Positions 12,001 through 21,931 of a DNA stretch of 64,000 nt are shown in pieces. This DNA comes from Dasyornis broadbenti. Taxonomy: Eukaryota > Chordata > Aves > Passeriformes > Dasyornithidae. A program made the translations under genes and the position numbers. Within the stretch, counting starts at the first letter, position 1. Each line of letters starts with the position of its first letter. Under the pieces are notes generated by a model. That model had not been told where the DNA came from, did no database searches, and saw only the letters and a list, made by a program, of their open reading frames with translations. The DNA lies in the NCBI GenBank assembly GCA_013397935.1, contig VZRN01001778.1, positions 571,486-635,485 of the forward strand, read 5' to 3'.

Positions 12001-13638
12001 AAAAAGAAGCTCAAGTTATGTTTAAAAAAAGGAGGAGATGGGGGTTCTTTTCTGCCTCTACAGCTTCTGGGCTGTAAAACATTAGCTAGTTGTAAGACTC
12101 AGTTTCCAGAGGGATAATACAGGATCTCCCATAACCTCATTATTTGGGTTTGCAAAATTTGCAGGTTGCTTAAGGAAGGATTGAATTTATGACTGAAATC
12201 TGTAGCTCACTGTACCTTACCTTGCAACTTCATGACTGAATGTATAGGTTGAGTATTTGCAGAGAAGGTACCACTATGCTTTAAATAACAGCAGAATACT
12301 GAGAGAGCTCAAAGTTTGGATCTTGCCAGAGTTTATGGTTACATCTAATAATGATGATTATTATGATGATGGTAGTTAATATTATTATTTAGAACAGTAT
12401 TTTACAATAATTATTTACTGACCAAATCTTCATTCTTTATCTCCTTCTGAAGGAAATCTTTATATAACAATATTTTTAGTGATATTTATGATCACAATTT
12501 TTGTGATCTGTTCTGCAACTTAAGGGTTCTTACTCCCAAATTAACTGACAAGGAGTTTAATTCCGAAGTACTCTCCACTGACATATCAAAAGACTCTCAG
12601 TTTTAAGGACTTTCAATATTTTACATAAGAGAAAACGAATTATTTCTCAGGCCTTAGAAGTCTTTTTCTGACTTTGAATCTTTATTATGGCTTAATACTC
12701 TTGAGATTCATAGCATGTTTTATTGTGATATTTAAGTTGTTTAACTCAGTGTTGCTGAACAACCTAAACACTATTAGCATAAAATAATCATTTACACAAA
12801 GATCCACTAGTTCAGTCCTGACTTACTTTTCCTAAATTTTAAGTTACTCAAAGTGGGCTTCCGTGATAAAATTTAAAGATTCAGTTTGAAGCAGTATGGT
12901 CTTCTGATGTGCTGAGATAATTTGAAAAACCGCTAATTATGTCATACATGCTTTGAATTTCTCCATTTGGCATTCCCATATGAATAAAATCTTGATTTTA
13001 ATTTTCATTTCAGCATAGTCTTTGCTTTTATGCTGTCCTTGATTTTTCTCCTTTCCTGCAAATTATTTCTGGCAATACTTTGTGAGAAATAGATCTGAAT
13101 AGATCTCTATACACCTATACTTTTACAGGTTTAAAGAATCCTGTAGAGTTGGGTTTGGGGTTGTTTTATCCTCCAAAATCAGCTGAATAATTCTGCTGGA
13201 AAGTGATGAAAGTGTTTTTATAACACTAAGATATGTAAGTACAGTGAGAGCTATATGAGGTATATGTGTCTCACACAGGTATTTTTATACACATGTCAAA
13301 GATACAAATAACCTCAAATGCAGCCATCATTTTTGTGAGAGCAAAACGTGAGGCTGGATTAAATTCACAAAAGAAAGGTGTTAAATAGGCAATCCAACTA
13401 TTTATTTCTATCATGAAACAAAGATAACCTGAAAGGTTGGTGGAGAAAACCATGAATCTATTTCCTCTTGTTTGAAAAATGCTTGATAAAGGAGTAAAAG
13501 ACTGAGAATAGCTTATGCCACCTGAGCTTATCTCACCTAAATTAGACACAGTATTTCTGTTCCCTTTGTGGGCAAAAGAAAATGATGCATTTGTTTTGTG
13601 GTTTTTTTTCCTGGTGTAGCTCCGTGGAACAGTGGTAA
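1..13638 (+). CDS. PROM1: Prominin-1 (CD133), 3' part of gene, spliced, 15 coding exons
   Basis: Joining exons 1-57, 909-1032, 1427-1530, 1990-2074, 3344-3490, 3757-3828, 5543-5635, 6703-6756, 8167-8247, 8336-8404, 8962-9054, 10246-10361, 11051-11074, 11455-11523 and 13620-13638 gives one open frame of about 401 codons. It follows human prominin-1 from the cytoplasmic loop before TM4 to the C-terminus, with matching codon phases and consensus splice sites at every junction. Order of parts: Cys-containing cytoplasmic loop, TM4, large second extracellular loop with several N-X-S/T sites, TM5, and a cytoplasmic tail with YYRRMDTEDVYDD and YGIHNP. In the family, prominin-1 is a cholesterol-binding five-pass glycoprotein of microvilli, cilia and photoreceptor disc membranes. 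The tail tyrosines correspond to human Y828 and Y852, reported Src/Fyn sites. The 5' half of the gene lies left of the window. PROM1 is preferred over its paralogues by sequence and by the FGFBP2 neighbour. Confidence 0.96.
831..862. repeat. Imperfect (GT)n / (TATG) microsatellite
   Basis: Alternating GT and AT dinucleotides in the PROM1 intron, about 45 nt upstream of the TM4 exon acceptor. Confidence 0.7.
909..1032 (+). CDS. PROM1: PROM1 coding exon with TM4
   Basis: Follows a tttttcag acceptor. It encodes GVGFSFLFSWVLMVVVVLTF, the fourth membrane span, then NVEKLVCEP at the start of the second extracellular loop. Ends AAG before gtgagg. Length 124 nt; enters with one base to complete a codon and leaves in phase 0. 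Confidence 0.95.
1427..1530 (+). CDS. PROM1: PROM1 coding exon, second extracellular loop
   Basis: Acceptor ttctag, then ILDTPYLLNQHW, matching human VLDTPYLLNEDW; ends in TFEKVY plus AG before gtatta. Contains an NLT glycosylation sequon. 104 nt. Confidence 0.95.
1990..2074 (+). CDS. PROM1: PROM1 coding exon, second extracellular loop
   Basis: Acceptor tttttttag. It encodes DCKENKGIYTSLHLEHLFN, close to human DCKKNRGTYGTLHLQNSFN, with an NIT sequon near the end. Donor gtaagt at 2075; leaves in phase 0. Confidence 0.95.
3344..3490 (+). CDS. PROM1: PROM1 coding exon, second extracellular loop
   Basis: Acceptor tctctctcag. 147 nt, phase 0 at both ends. Ends NFSSSGIDGIDFSAYLTE, corresponding to human DFAACGIDRMNYDSYLAQ. 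Donor gtgaga. Confidence 0.94.
3757..3828 (+). CDS. PROM1: PROM1 coding exon, second extracellular loop
   Basis: Acceptor catctttcag. 72 nt, phase 0 at both ends. VDLLSFANDLEARADQL matches human VNLLSFAYDLEAKANSL. Donor gtaagt. Confidence 0.95.
5543..5635 (+). CDS. PROM1: PROM1 coding exon, second extracellular loop
   Basis: Acceptor ttttttgcag. 93 nt, phase 0 at both ends. IRMIHNQQVVPLEQAM corresponds to human IKTIHQQRVLPIEQSL. Donor gtaaaa, a weaker consensus. Confidence 0.94.
6703..6756 (+). CDS. PROM1: PROM1 coding exon, short, second extracellular loop
   Basis: Acceptor ttccaatag. 54 nt, phase 0 at both ends. STLNQSIRLLKRTSSELM aligns with human STLYQSVKILQRTGNGLL. Donor gtaagc. Confidence 0.92.
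8167..8247 (+). CDS. PROM1: PROM1 coding exon, second extracellular loop
   Basis: Acceptor tctccag. 81 nt, phase 0 at both ends. AAQNLINNNASQVIVQ aligns with human FAQNFITNNTSSVIIE and keeps an N-X-S/T site (NAS) at the human N730 position. Donor gtaagc. Confidence 0.95.
8336..8404 (+). CDS. PROM1: PROM1 coding exon, second extracellular loop
   Basis: Acceptor gtcctag. 69 nt, phase 0 at both ends. ETKKYMDTIVGYFEQYTEWV matches human [20 protein letters not shown]. Donor gtaagg. Only 88 nt of intron separates it from the previous exon. Confidence 0.95.
8464..8511. repeat. (AGT)n trinucleotide repeat with inverted end
   Basis: About a dozen AGT/AAT-like units, then ACT and AAT units, in the PROM1 intron 60 nt after an exon. 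The change from AGT to ACT makes a short self-complementary centre. Confidence 0.75.
8962..9054 (+). CDS. PROM1: PROM1 coding exon, end of second extracellular loop
   Basis: Acceptor tctttcag. 93 nt, phase 0 at both ends. ACKPIANVIDTAVDIFLCSY matches human [20 protein letters not shown], with both cysteines kept. Donor gtaaga. Confidence 0.96.
10246..10361 (+). CDS. PROM1: PROM1 coding exon with TM5 and start of cytoplasmic tail
   Basis: Acceptor ttgtttcag. Encodes NTFWFGLGGSSMFLIPA, the rest of TM5 (IIFAVKL), then KYYRRMDTEDVYD with the tyrosine equal to human Y828. Leaves two bases (GA) before gtaagt. Confidence 0.96.
11051..11074 (+). CDS. PROM1: PROM1 24-nt cytoplasmic-tail microexon
   Basis: Acceptor tgttttttag, donor gtaaga at 11075. 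Encodes VENIPMK, matching human VETIPMK. The length is a multiple of three and phases match, so it can be skipped without breaking the frame. Confidence 0.88.
11455..11523 (+). CDS. PROM1: PROM1 69-nt cytoplasmic-tail exon
   Basis: Acceptor ttattacag, donor gtaaac at 11524. Encodes TENCNNGYHKEHLYGIHNPV, aligned with human [20 protein letters not shown], and includes the tyrosine equal to human Y852. Also frame-preserving if skipped. Confidence 0.93.
12346..12390. repeat. AT-rich (GAT/ATT)n trinucleotide tract
   Basis: Imperfect ATG/ATT triplets inside the 2.1-kb PROM1 intron between the last two coding exons. No other feature is recognised in that intron. Confidence 0.6.
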
Positions 13639-13660
13639 CACATACTGGAAACGTTAAGGG
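13620..13660 (+). CDS. PROM1: PROM1 last coding exon, stop at 13636-13638
   Basis: Acceptor ctggtgtag, then SVEQW and TAA; bases 13639-13660 are 3'UTR. A strong donor (aaggg|gtaagt) follows 22 nt after the stop, close enough to avoid nonsense-mediated decay. The C-terminus, NPVFTSSVEQW, differs from human NPVMTSPSQH, so this exon is less secure than the upstream ones. Confidence 0.75.
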
Positions 13661-13884
13661 GTAAGTAATAAGCTTAAGTCAATTCTAGGTCTGTTACTAC
13701 TTTACCATTTTTAGGAAGGCTGCTCTGATTTCTGCAATATGAGTGGTGTAAGTTCTAAAAATAAAAAAAGCTACTCAGTGGTATTGATGTTCATATGAAA
13801 ATCTAGCCCTTCATTCTGCTTAAGTTACATTAAAATTCTGTCTTTATAAAATCTTTCCTGAATTGTTACTGTTATTGTTTCCAG

Positions 13885-15330
13885 GCTATATAAATGAGGC
13901 TCAAGACTCTTCTACAGGAGTACATCGTTATTCTTCCAAGTGTATTGGCATTTCCATTCATCTGACAAATCCTGAGCCACTTGTTTATGCCAGCTGTACT
14001 GTAAATCCCAAATATACTATTGAATGTTATGCCATAAACTACTGTACAGAATATTTTGTGATCAGGGCACTGCCTCTTAAATACCACTGTTCAAGGCTTG
14101 AATTAAAATGTTTTTTTGGTTTTTTACTTTTTTACACTGGGCTTTCTATCTTACATCACAGTATATAAATTAATTAGATTAACAACCTTTGCCTAGCAAT
14201 TCTCTGACAATTGTGCAAGTTCTTATCTTAAATTGTTGATTTGTGTTAAATACAGTACATACACGTTTACATAAAAATACATTTTGTATACAGAGACTTT
14301 TGTATATACATTTTTCTTAAAACTTCTGAGTGTTTAGTTAATATTTTAATATTGTATAATACTCTTCACAAATGAATTTACCAGCATGATCAGTGTTGCT
14401 ATTTGGTGCTCTTGAATGACTACATTGGACTAAATTATAGTTGTAATGGGATCCGCAGTGTCTCTTTGTGTGTCTGAGAAGTTCAGTTGCAGCTTTGTTT
14501 TCTCCTTTTTTTTTTTTTTTTAATTATTTAATATTTAGTGGGTTTTGCTGTATAGACCTGAGAGGGACATTTTGGAGAAGTTTGTTTTTAAACGTTGGGT
14601 GGGAGGGTTGGGAGTATGTTGGATGCATAATACAGTGAAAATGCTAAGCTTTCTAGAGTTCAGTAGTACTCAAAAAGAGCATGAGGGATGTCTTATGTTG
14701 GCGATCTTTAGAATGCTTTACATTCTCTGTCTTGCTTTTCTTCTTTCACACCCACTTCGGTCATGTCCTTAATAGCATCACTGTGGCTCTTTTGGAAGCG
14801 GTGATAGTATTTTTGCTAAATAATTTTGAACTGTGATTTACAATATTGAAATTCAAATCTGTTTAGCAATTGGAGTTAAGATTTGTACTGTTAGACTTAT
14901 TTCCTTGAATTTAGATATATGGTTGAATTGCAGAATTAGTTAACAACGGAATTTACCAACAAGGCCAAAACTATGTTACCAGTGTAAAACTTTCCAGCAG
15001 GTGAAGTAGTCAATATATTGATCTAAAATAGTATCTCTTCATATTTCAGTATTGTTAACTTTGTTTCAAAATTCATTGTCTTGAACTAGGGATAATCCTG
15101 TAAGTCATTAATATAATTTTTTAAAAATGCCGAAAAGTTATACCAGTCTTGAATCCAGAATAACCTTAAATTTTTCATTTTTATGTCATAAATGGAAACA
15201 TTTCTAATTGACAGTATGTAGCATATGTGTATATGTAATGTTCAGAACTGCAGATTTTTAAAAGTTTCTATTTTTAATTTGAGAAAATGTTCCCAGTTCA
15301 TTTAAATAAAAAAGAACTTGCTTAACTACC
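13885..15330 (+). other. PROM1: PROM1 terminal 3'UTR exon
   Basis: Begins after a gtttccag acceptor at 13881-13884 and runs without a strong splice site to the AATAAA at 15305. It contains a run of about 19 T at 14506-14524. The open frame at 13863-14168 crosses the acceptor and is not treated as coding. The 3' limit is inferred from the polyadenylation signal. Confidence 0.6.
15305..15310 (+). terminator. PROM1: Polyadenylation signal of PROM1
   Basis: Canonical AATAAA, the first in the terminal exon; followed by the T/G-rich ttatgtttggttcgccc, which resembles a downstream element. Confidence 0.6.
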
Positions 15331-17614
15331 TTATGTTTGGTTCGCCCTTGTTTTGTTGCGCAAAACATCTCTCAGAAGAGTTGCATGGAGTTAAAATCTT
15401 ATGAGAGTGAATTTCTTTACCCTGATTAAAAATTTTTGCTATATTTGACTTTCACTTTTGGAGCAGGAAGGACTGAAAGAACTTTGACTCTGGGTGAGGG
15501 AGCCTCTAACTTCCACCAAGGATGTGAATTATGCAGAGATGGTAGGATTCAAGCTCATGACTTGTGGAGGATATCCATATGACCTGTTTCTGTAGCACTG
15601 ACAGCAGAATTAAACATTTGCTGGTTCTTCAGCTCCCATAGTTCACTGCTGGCGTCCTAGCTTACCGTGTTAAAGGACAGCTGTTTTCTACTGATATGAG
15701 AGACCACAAACCGTTTAATCTGAAGCACAGGCAAACACAGGACTGAAATGTCAGATGGGAGTCAGACAAACACTTGGTAGTAGCATAGTAATTGTAATAC
15801 AGAAATATATGTGAGTCTAAGCTTTGGTATTTCTCCTTATCCTTGTAGTTGATTTGTTTTCGTGATTAGATGTGAAAAACTTTGAGAACAAGAGATCTGA
15901 AACTGGTATAAATTAACTTCTAAATTGTATTGGACTCTTCAGCAATTATTACAACTAGAGAGACAGATTTCTTTAGTTTCTATCTTAGGAACTCTCAGTG
16001 CTGTTGTGCATAACAAAGTGTAAACATTACATTTGTGTGTCACAGGAGGTATTTGAGTGCTTGCAGTAGCAATTTAAAATCCTTGAAATTAAGTGTGAGG
16101 TGGGCAAGAAGATTCTTCCATCTGGCTGGATGAAGGGTGAGAAGACTCCCCAGAAAACAATAGAAGAGTGAATTTTAAGTCTTACGCCATTGTTCTTGTA
16201 AGATGTGTCTGGAGCCACACCACTGAAGAGACAGGAGGAACTAATGGCAAAAAACTAGAGATGAAGTCTCTGCTAAAAATGCTATTAAAATAGCCTTAGA
16301 AAGGGGATGAAAACAAGATTGTTCTCCATGTCAAATGGTATTTAGTCATGGGGAACTTGATGGCACATTGACTGGAAGAACAAGGTTCAGGATACCCAGA
16401 ATGGCTATTCAGGTAGCTCCATCTTCAAGCAGGCAGCTTTCAGGATAGCTGGGCTGCTACAGCAGCAAGGGACTCTTGTCCCTCTGCTATCAAAGGAGCT
16501 TATGTTGTTCTGCCTTGCTGACTGTGTTAAAGGAATGTTTTTGCCTTGGCATTTTCTTTAGCACTGCCTAGTGAGTGACTAAATTCACAAAATGCTATTC
16601 TGTTCCAATATGTATGGCCAGTCTTAAACCCAGGGATTCTAGCACCCCACAGTTACTGAAGAGTAGCTAAACCATACAGCAGCCCTTTCCAGTAGCTGGT
16701 CAGGTCAGGCTGGCTGTAGCATATATGTCTTTGGAAGAAGTGCCTAGTGGGGGGTCTTAATAACTAGAAAAGTATTGTGACTTGCCACAGCATGGGAGGG
16801 ACTTCTCCTCATGACCTTGTGAATGCCAAGGGAGTTACAGTTATTTTTCCTTATCACTGTTTTTAGTTACTGCAACAGGATTCTGTACTAAAATATTTCT
16901 GTTCTCTTGCCTTTGTTTTATGGTGCTTTTACAGCTCACTTGTTATGAACAGGAAAACATCTACATGAAAAAAAAAAGTGATAAACCACAAGTATCTGTC
17001 TGACATGCTTTGTGGCCTGTTTCTTGCTGCTGAGACCTGTGATAAGTTATTTCTGCTCTGTTGGCTGAAAGTAACTCATGGTGTGACAATGATTATAAAA
17101 CTTTCAAATGTTTGGTGTATGTTTAGGTGTGTAATACCTTATTTTGTTCAAGCCTTATTTCTTACCTTGTTTATATATTGGAAGTGTAAAAATCTTTTCA
17201 TGGCTCAAAGAATGTGCAGTTGATCCTTCCATGCATCCCCACTGCATGTCATGTGCTGAAAGAAGTGCTAAAGTTGTATGCTTACTGTGAAAATCCACAG
17301 AAAACCCATTCCACAAACTGGCATTTTTTACCAGGACATTTATAATCATCCAGGTGTAGCTGCAGAGACTGCTTTGGCACTTATATCTTTTTTTACTTTG
17401 ATATTGTCTTACAGGCTCTAGCATGAAGATAGCTATAAAGCAGCTGGAGAATGGAAAGTATCTGTTAAAAATCAAATATGACGTGTTCATCCTGGATAGG
17501 AATGTGCTGCTTGGTTATACAACTATCGGTCTGTATTTAACTGCTTTTACAAGACTTGTCTTGTTACCTTCTTGGGAGTTCACACTCCCAAGGTTATTCG
17601 ACACTCCCTCAGGC
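15331..17614. other. Intergenic gap PROM1-FGFBP2, nothing recognised
   Basis: About 2.3 kb between the PROM1 polyadenylation signal and the FGFBP2 TATA box. No coding frame, RNA gene or familiar repeat is visible; the short open frames here are A/T-rich and unrelated to known proteins. It would contain the FGFBP2 upstream control region by position. Confidence 0.6.
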
Positions 17615-17620
17615 TATAAA
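17615..17620 (+). promoter_or_regulatory. FGFBP2: Probable TATA box of FGFBP2
   Basis: TATAAA inside ggctataaattatggg, 186 nt before the ATG, which puts a start site near 17,645 and a 5'UTR of about 160 nt. A second TATAAA in an A/T tract at 17659-17664 is an alternative. Confidence 0.5.
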
Positions 17621-17805
17621 TTATGGGCACATGCCTACTGAAGTGTGATTTGTTTTTTTATAAAAAAAGCCCAACCCTTACATCCCATGTTTAGCTGAAA
17701 AGAGGCTTCTTTGTGCACCAAGACTAAATTGTGAGCAGCCATTTACTTACTGCTTTCACTTCTTTGGATCGTGTTGTTCAAGGATCTCTGTCAACTCTTC
17801 TCACC

Positions 17806-18396
17806 ATGAAGAGTTTTACTCTGCTTTTCCTAGTTGTGATCTGTGGCATGGGAGGATTGGGACAGAAGGTGAAGACAAAGAAAAGAAGCAATGGTGAAGA
17901 AATCAAATTTCGGACTAAAAACAAAGATATTTGCACTATGAGCAGGAGTGGGGATGATGAGGAGATGAAACTTAGAATTGAATGCAAAAGCCAAGGCATG
18001 TCCTACTGGTGTGAATTCACTGGCAAGCCGTCAATCTGTCGTGCTTTCAGAAATAATCCAAAGATTTACTGGAATCAGATTGCCATGGAACTCAGAAAGA
18101 TCCCGCACGCTTGCGAATCCACAGAAGTATTGAAGATCACCATGTGCCAAAGGGCTCCCCCAGAGGCTCTCATGAAGCAAATAGCTGCTGGTGTGGAGCT
18201 AGAAGATCTAGCAAACCAGGAAGAATCAGTCCAGAAAGCTTCAATTCCTGTGAGAGAAGCAGGGCAAAACTCTAACCCAACCCAACATGGTCATGGGTCT
18301 GAAAATGAAACAGAAGCAATGAAACTGGCACGGGAACATTGCTGGGAATCCCTTCATGGTGTCTGCTCCTACATCATTGGCATCTTTAGGGGTTAA
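17806..18396 (+). CDS. FGFBP2: Fibroblast growth factor-binding protein 2
   Basis: Single-exon coding region of 196 aa. The ATG at 17806 sits in a good context (tcaccATGa) and gives a signal peptide, MKSFTLLFLVVICGMGGLG; the same frame is open to 17731, but only from a GTG, so this ATG is chosen. A basic stretch (KVKTKKR) follows, then the FGF-BP core with Cys 43, 60, 69, 78, 103 and 114, the signature YWCEFTGKPSIC near residue 67 and IYWNQIAMELRK near 87. After a variable linker with an NET sequon comes a short C-terminal unit with Cys 179 and 187 (HCWESLHGVC). In the family these are secreted heparin-binding carriers that release FGFs from matrix; FGFBP2 is also known as KSP37. It lies next to FGFBP1, its tandem paralogue, and after PROM1, as in other amniotes. 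Human FGFBP2 is 223 aa, so this copy is somewhat short. FGFBP1 is excluded because the second locus fits it better. Confidence 0.93.
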   Translation: MKSFTLLFLVVICGMGGLGQKVKTKKRSNGEEIKFRTKNKDICTMSRSGDDEEMKLRIECKSQGMSYWCEFTGKPSICRAFRNNPKIYWNQIAMELRKIPHACESTEVLKITMCQRAPPEALMKQIAAGVELEDLANQEESVQKASIPVREAGQNSNPTQHGHGSENETEAMKLAREHCWESLHGVCSYIIGIFRG

Positions 18397-18409
18397 GGAT
18401 TTGCTTCAG

Positions 18410-19268
18410 GTAAACCTAGTCTGGAAGCACAGTAGAATATACCTAAGGGTAATTCAATTGTACTTTTATTTTATTTTGATTTTGGGGGTCTCTCAGGTAT
18501 GTGGACAAGGAGGTTCTAAGCTCGCTTGCTAAAATCTAGCATTACAAAGCCTGTTTTGTGACTTTTAAGGGGCTGGGCAGGTTGCATTTACAGTGATCCG
18601 TGTTGGTTCAGGATTCCCTTACAGCCTTCTGTGACGTCTTCAGTATGTACTGAGATGTTTGCCCTATCTGTTGTTAATCCTATGGTATTTCAGCTCTAAG
18701 TGTTTGAATTGGGCTAATTTTTTGCTTTCTGTCACTCCTTCCCCCTTGTGCTGACTTCTGGACTCATACCAGGGAAGTAAGATAAATAACGAATGCATCA
18801 GATCCAGAAACAAATGGATCAGCTAGAACAAAATACATTCAGAAACTGAGAGAATAAAATTTATTCATCAAAACTGCTAGTTAATAATTAATTATTGTAA
18901 TTTTTAAAATTAGTTCATAAACCACTTGCAGAAATGAGTAAACCCAAGTGGACTGTTCTGGTTCCTGAGTCTGTTACTGTAGGGGCGATAGGGGATCACA
19001 TGCAGGCACTTGCCTGGTAAGTCTCAGGTTTTCAGCCAGCATTTAAAAAGATAAAGCTCTTTATTGCAGAAATGACTAGTTTTATACCCAATTCCATTCC
19101 AGCTCAGAGAGAAAGCCAGGAGCTGGTGATTGAACCTGACAAACTTTTGACAGCAATGGGAGTATATGCAGCATGAGCTGGCAAGTGTTTAGGCTGTTAA
19201 TGATGATATGTGCCTAATACAGCAAAGTGACTAATTCTTTTTTCCTTTTTTTTTTGTTTTGTTTGCAG
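18410..19268 (+). other. FGFBP2: Probable intron in the FGFBP2 3'UTR
   Basis: A strong donor (ttcag|gtaaac) lies 13 nt after the stop codon. A long T-rich tract ending tttgcag at 19268 is a good acceptor and is followed by the polyadenylation signals. No transcript is available, so splicing is inferred. Confidence 0.5.
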
Positions 19269-19635
19269 AGCAAAGTTATTACAGCTGAAGAAATGTCCTT
19301 GCTGCAGTTTAATAATTTAGACATAAGAATTTCGTTTTAAAAATGAGTAATTTCTATAAATCTTGTAGCTGTTTTCTCTTTAAAGAAAAAATGAAACTTT
19401 TTAAGAGCTCTGAAAAATGCATGAAACTGGAGTGACTGTGCATGAAGTGTTAGGATGAATTAACTGTCCCTAGGCTTGTTACACACCAAGGTGTACTGCA
19501 TTTATGTAACCAAGGATCTGCTTGACCTTGCATAGGTTTTTGTGTGTACTGACTCACTTCAGTTTGTTAGAGTTGAAAGCTTTTAATGATGATACAGTTA
19601 GTGCAAACAATAAAAATAAGATTTTTGAAGATGTA
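19269..19635 (+). other. FGFBP2: Probable FGFBP2 terminal 3'UTR exon
   Basis: Non-coding stretch from the inferred acceptor to just beyond the AATAAA at 19609. The end could shift to about 19,880 if the second AATAAA at 19859-19864 is used. Confidence 0.45.
19609..19614 (+). terminator. FGFBP2: Polyadenylation signal of FGFBP2
   Basis: AATAAA in acaataaaaataag, followed by a T/G-rich stretch (tgtactttgtgtgctttt). A second AATAAA lies at 19859-19864. Confidence 0.55.
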
Positions 19636-19879
19636 CTTTGTGTGCTTTTTTGAAATTTTAACTGGTGCTATTTGTATAAAGTCACAGTATTTGACACTTA
19701 TTTCATCAGATATTGCTTGTAGAATGTGTAAGAGAAGTTACAGGTCTGAGTCATTGCTTTCCCACTGTGAACAAGTTTTCATGAATTTTAATATTTTTAA
19801 TGTTACAAGGTTTGTATTACAATAATGAGTTTCAGCCGGCAGGAAAAAAAATTCTAGCAATAAAAGAGTAATGTAAGGA

Positions 19880-21931
19880 TACATTTCTGAACATAGCAGA
19901 TCAAAAGTGTTCAGTGATGCATCTGCAGAGTTCAGTGTTAGCAGGACCTGTTAGTGGTAATATTAATATTTGGTTTCAGTAGATACTTTAAAAAGTAAAT
20001 CAATTGGCAACTTGGGCACTTGCCTAAGTCTCCTCAAAACACAAAACAAGACCTAATGCCCTGTTGTCAGATTAACTCACAGTTATATTTAGGTTTTTAT
20101 TTGACAATGATCCCTTCTGTTCCCAAGTGAGCTTTGCAGCATGGATGTAACTGGAAAAACTTCATACTGTTGAATTTAATAGTACTCTATGTTTGCCATT
20201 GCAAAATTTCTGCCAGGTATTGTTCACTGAAGTACTTCTCCAGCTTTACTCACAGATTTGTAATTCTCACTGCACAATTCCAGATCATGACTGACCAATC
20301 ATTAAACTTTGTGCCTTGTACCAAAAAACTTGATATAATTTTCTTTCTCCAAACCTCCTGAAATACATGAAAAAAACCAGCAAGTCATGAACAGAGGATT
20401 GGTGCAGAAGGTTGTATGTACAAGGCAGAAATATTGTTTGAATGCGGATAAAATGTGTAAGCTGTATTTTTCTCTGCCATGAATCCACTTTGGTTAATTT
20501 TCATTTGTGATCTCAATTACCACTGCCAGGCTCTTGTGCTCTGAGTAAAAAATGTAGTAGTACACCTACTCACCTACATCTGTCATAGAAATTAATATAA
20601 TTGTCTGATTTGCAAGCATGCACTGCATCGAAGTGATATTAGGGAACTGTTTGCAATTTTAAGGGAAGGTTGTGGGTTTTCTTGAGGAGTGCCTTTAAAT
20701 ATTTTTAAATTCCTGTTAAATATGATGCAAAATCCACTCTGCTGAGTGAATACTTTGCAGTAGTATCCGCTACAATAGTAATGACCTCAAAAATGAGACA
20801 ATGACTTGCGTTGGGAGAAGTCTGGGAGGATTGGTGACCCACCATACTGCTAGCAGGAGAAAAGAGGAGGTTTCATCAGTTCACCTGAAGAACATTTTCC
20901 CCTTTATGCCCTCTTCTATGTGTACACAGTGAGCTTAGGAGGCAGCAGAACTGTCTGACACTTGGTAGAACTCTTGATACAGTCTAAAATTCCTGGCCAT
21001 CACTAATTCTGCTCAGCAGAGGACAGCGTCACACACACCATCATGCTGCTTGCCAGGGAGCTCGTATTCAGTAGAGCAGAGCTCTGCTGCAAAGGACTCC
21101 CTGCACTATGCTGCCTGAAACGACTACCTGAAGTTTCACTGTTGAAAGCAGAAATCAAAACCATGCACCAAAGGCCCCCCTTTCATGAAATGCTTTTTGT
21201 AACATACTCAGGATCATAGTTAGGTATCACATTTTAGAAAGGTGAAGATTTTGGGACTCAGATGATGCATGGCATGTATTGCATTTCATTAGGTGATGCC
21301 ATGCACCCTCCGCAAGTCCGTTAACTAAAATGATCTTGCTTTCAAAATGTTTAAAAATTGGATGTTAACTGAAATACCCCTCTTCAGTGTGGGTCACTGT
21401 GACTGTATTGGCTACACTACCATTTAATTGTGTGTAACACCAGAAACGTATAGTCATGACATTTCAGTTTCCTTCTGTGTATGAAAGTGCTATTCATTAC
21501 TGAAAGGATGAATTGAGAAGTGTTTGTGGTGAGTTTAGTGCAATCTTTGGGTACCTCATGAGTGAATGAAACCTGCTGTTTCATTCATTTTAGGTAAACT
21601 AATTGGTCCCAGTATAGGCAAGTACCTCAGGAAATCTGTTCAAGTGGAGGTGGAATTTGTCTTTATTTTCCTGACAGAGGAACAGCAGGCAAAAAATTTT
21701 GTCTGGCTTCCTGCAGGCAGGAAGACCATTGATGCCCAGGTCTGCTACTTCTGCTGCTAATTCAGTGCAGTGTGAGGTGTCCACCTGCCTCAGAATCCTC
21801 ATGTTCAGGTTTCCATAGAAGCGTCACAAGTATTTGCCACTTTGGTAAGGGAAGCCTCCAAGAAAAGCAAAATCAGTAAGTTGGAGAGCCTGTGGATGAA
21901 AGGGTGTGTATTTAACATGCATAGTTAAGAT
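19880..21931. other. Intergenic, nothing recognised
   Basis: About 2 kb of A/T-rich sequence after FGFBP2. No coding frame with recognisable similarity, RNA gene or familiar repeat is visible. Confidence 0.5.

Noticed and set aside
13863..14168. 101-codon open frame near the end of PROM1
   Set aside because: It starts before a clear acceptor at 13884 and lies in the terminal 3'UTR exon.
17731..17805. N-terminal extension of FGFBP2 by 25 codons
   Set aside because: The frame is open but its first codon is GTG, and the added residues are not a signal peptide. The ATG at 17806 has good context and is followed directly by a signal peptide.
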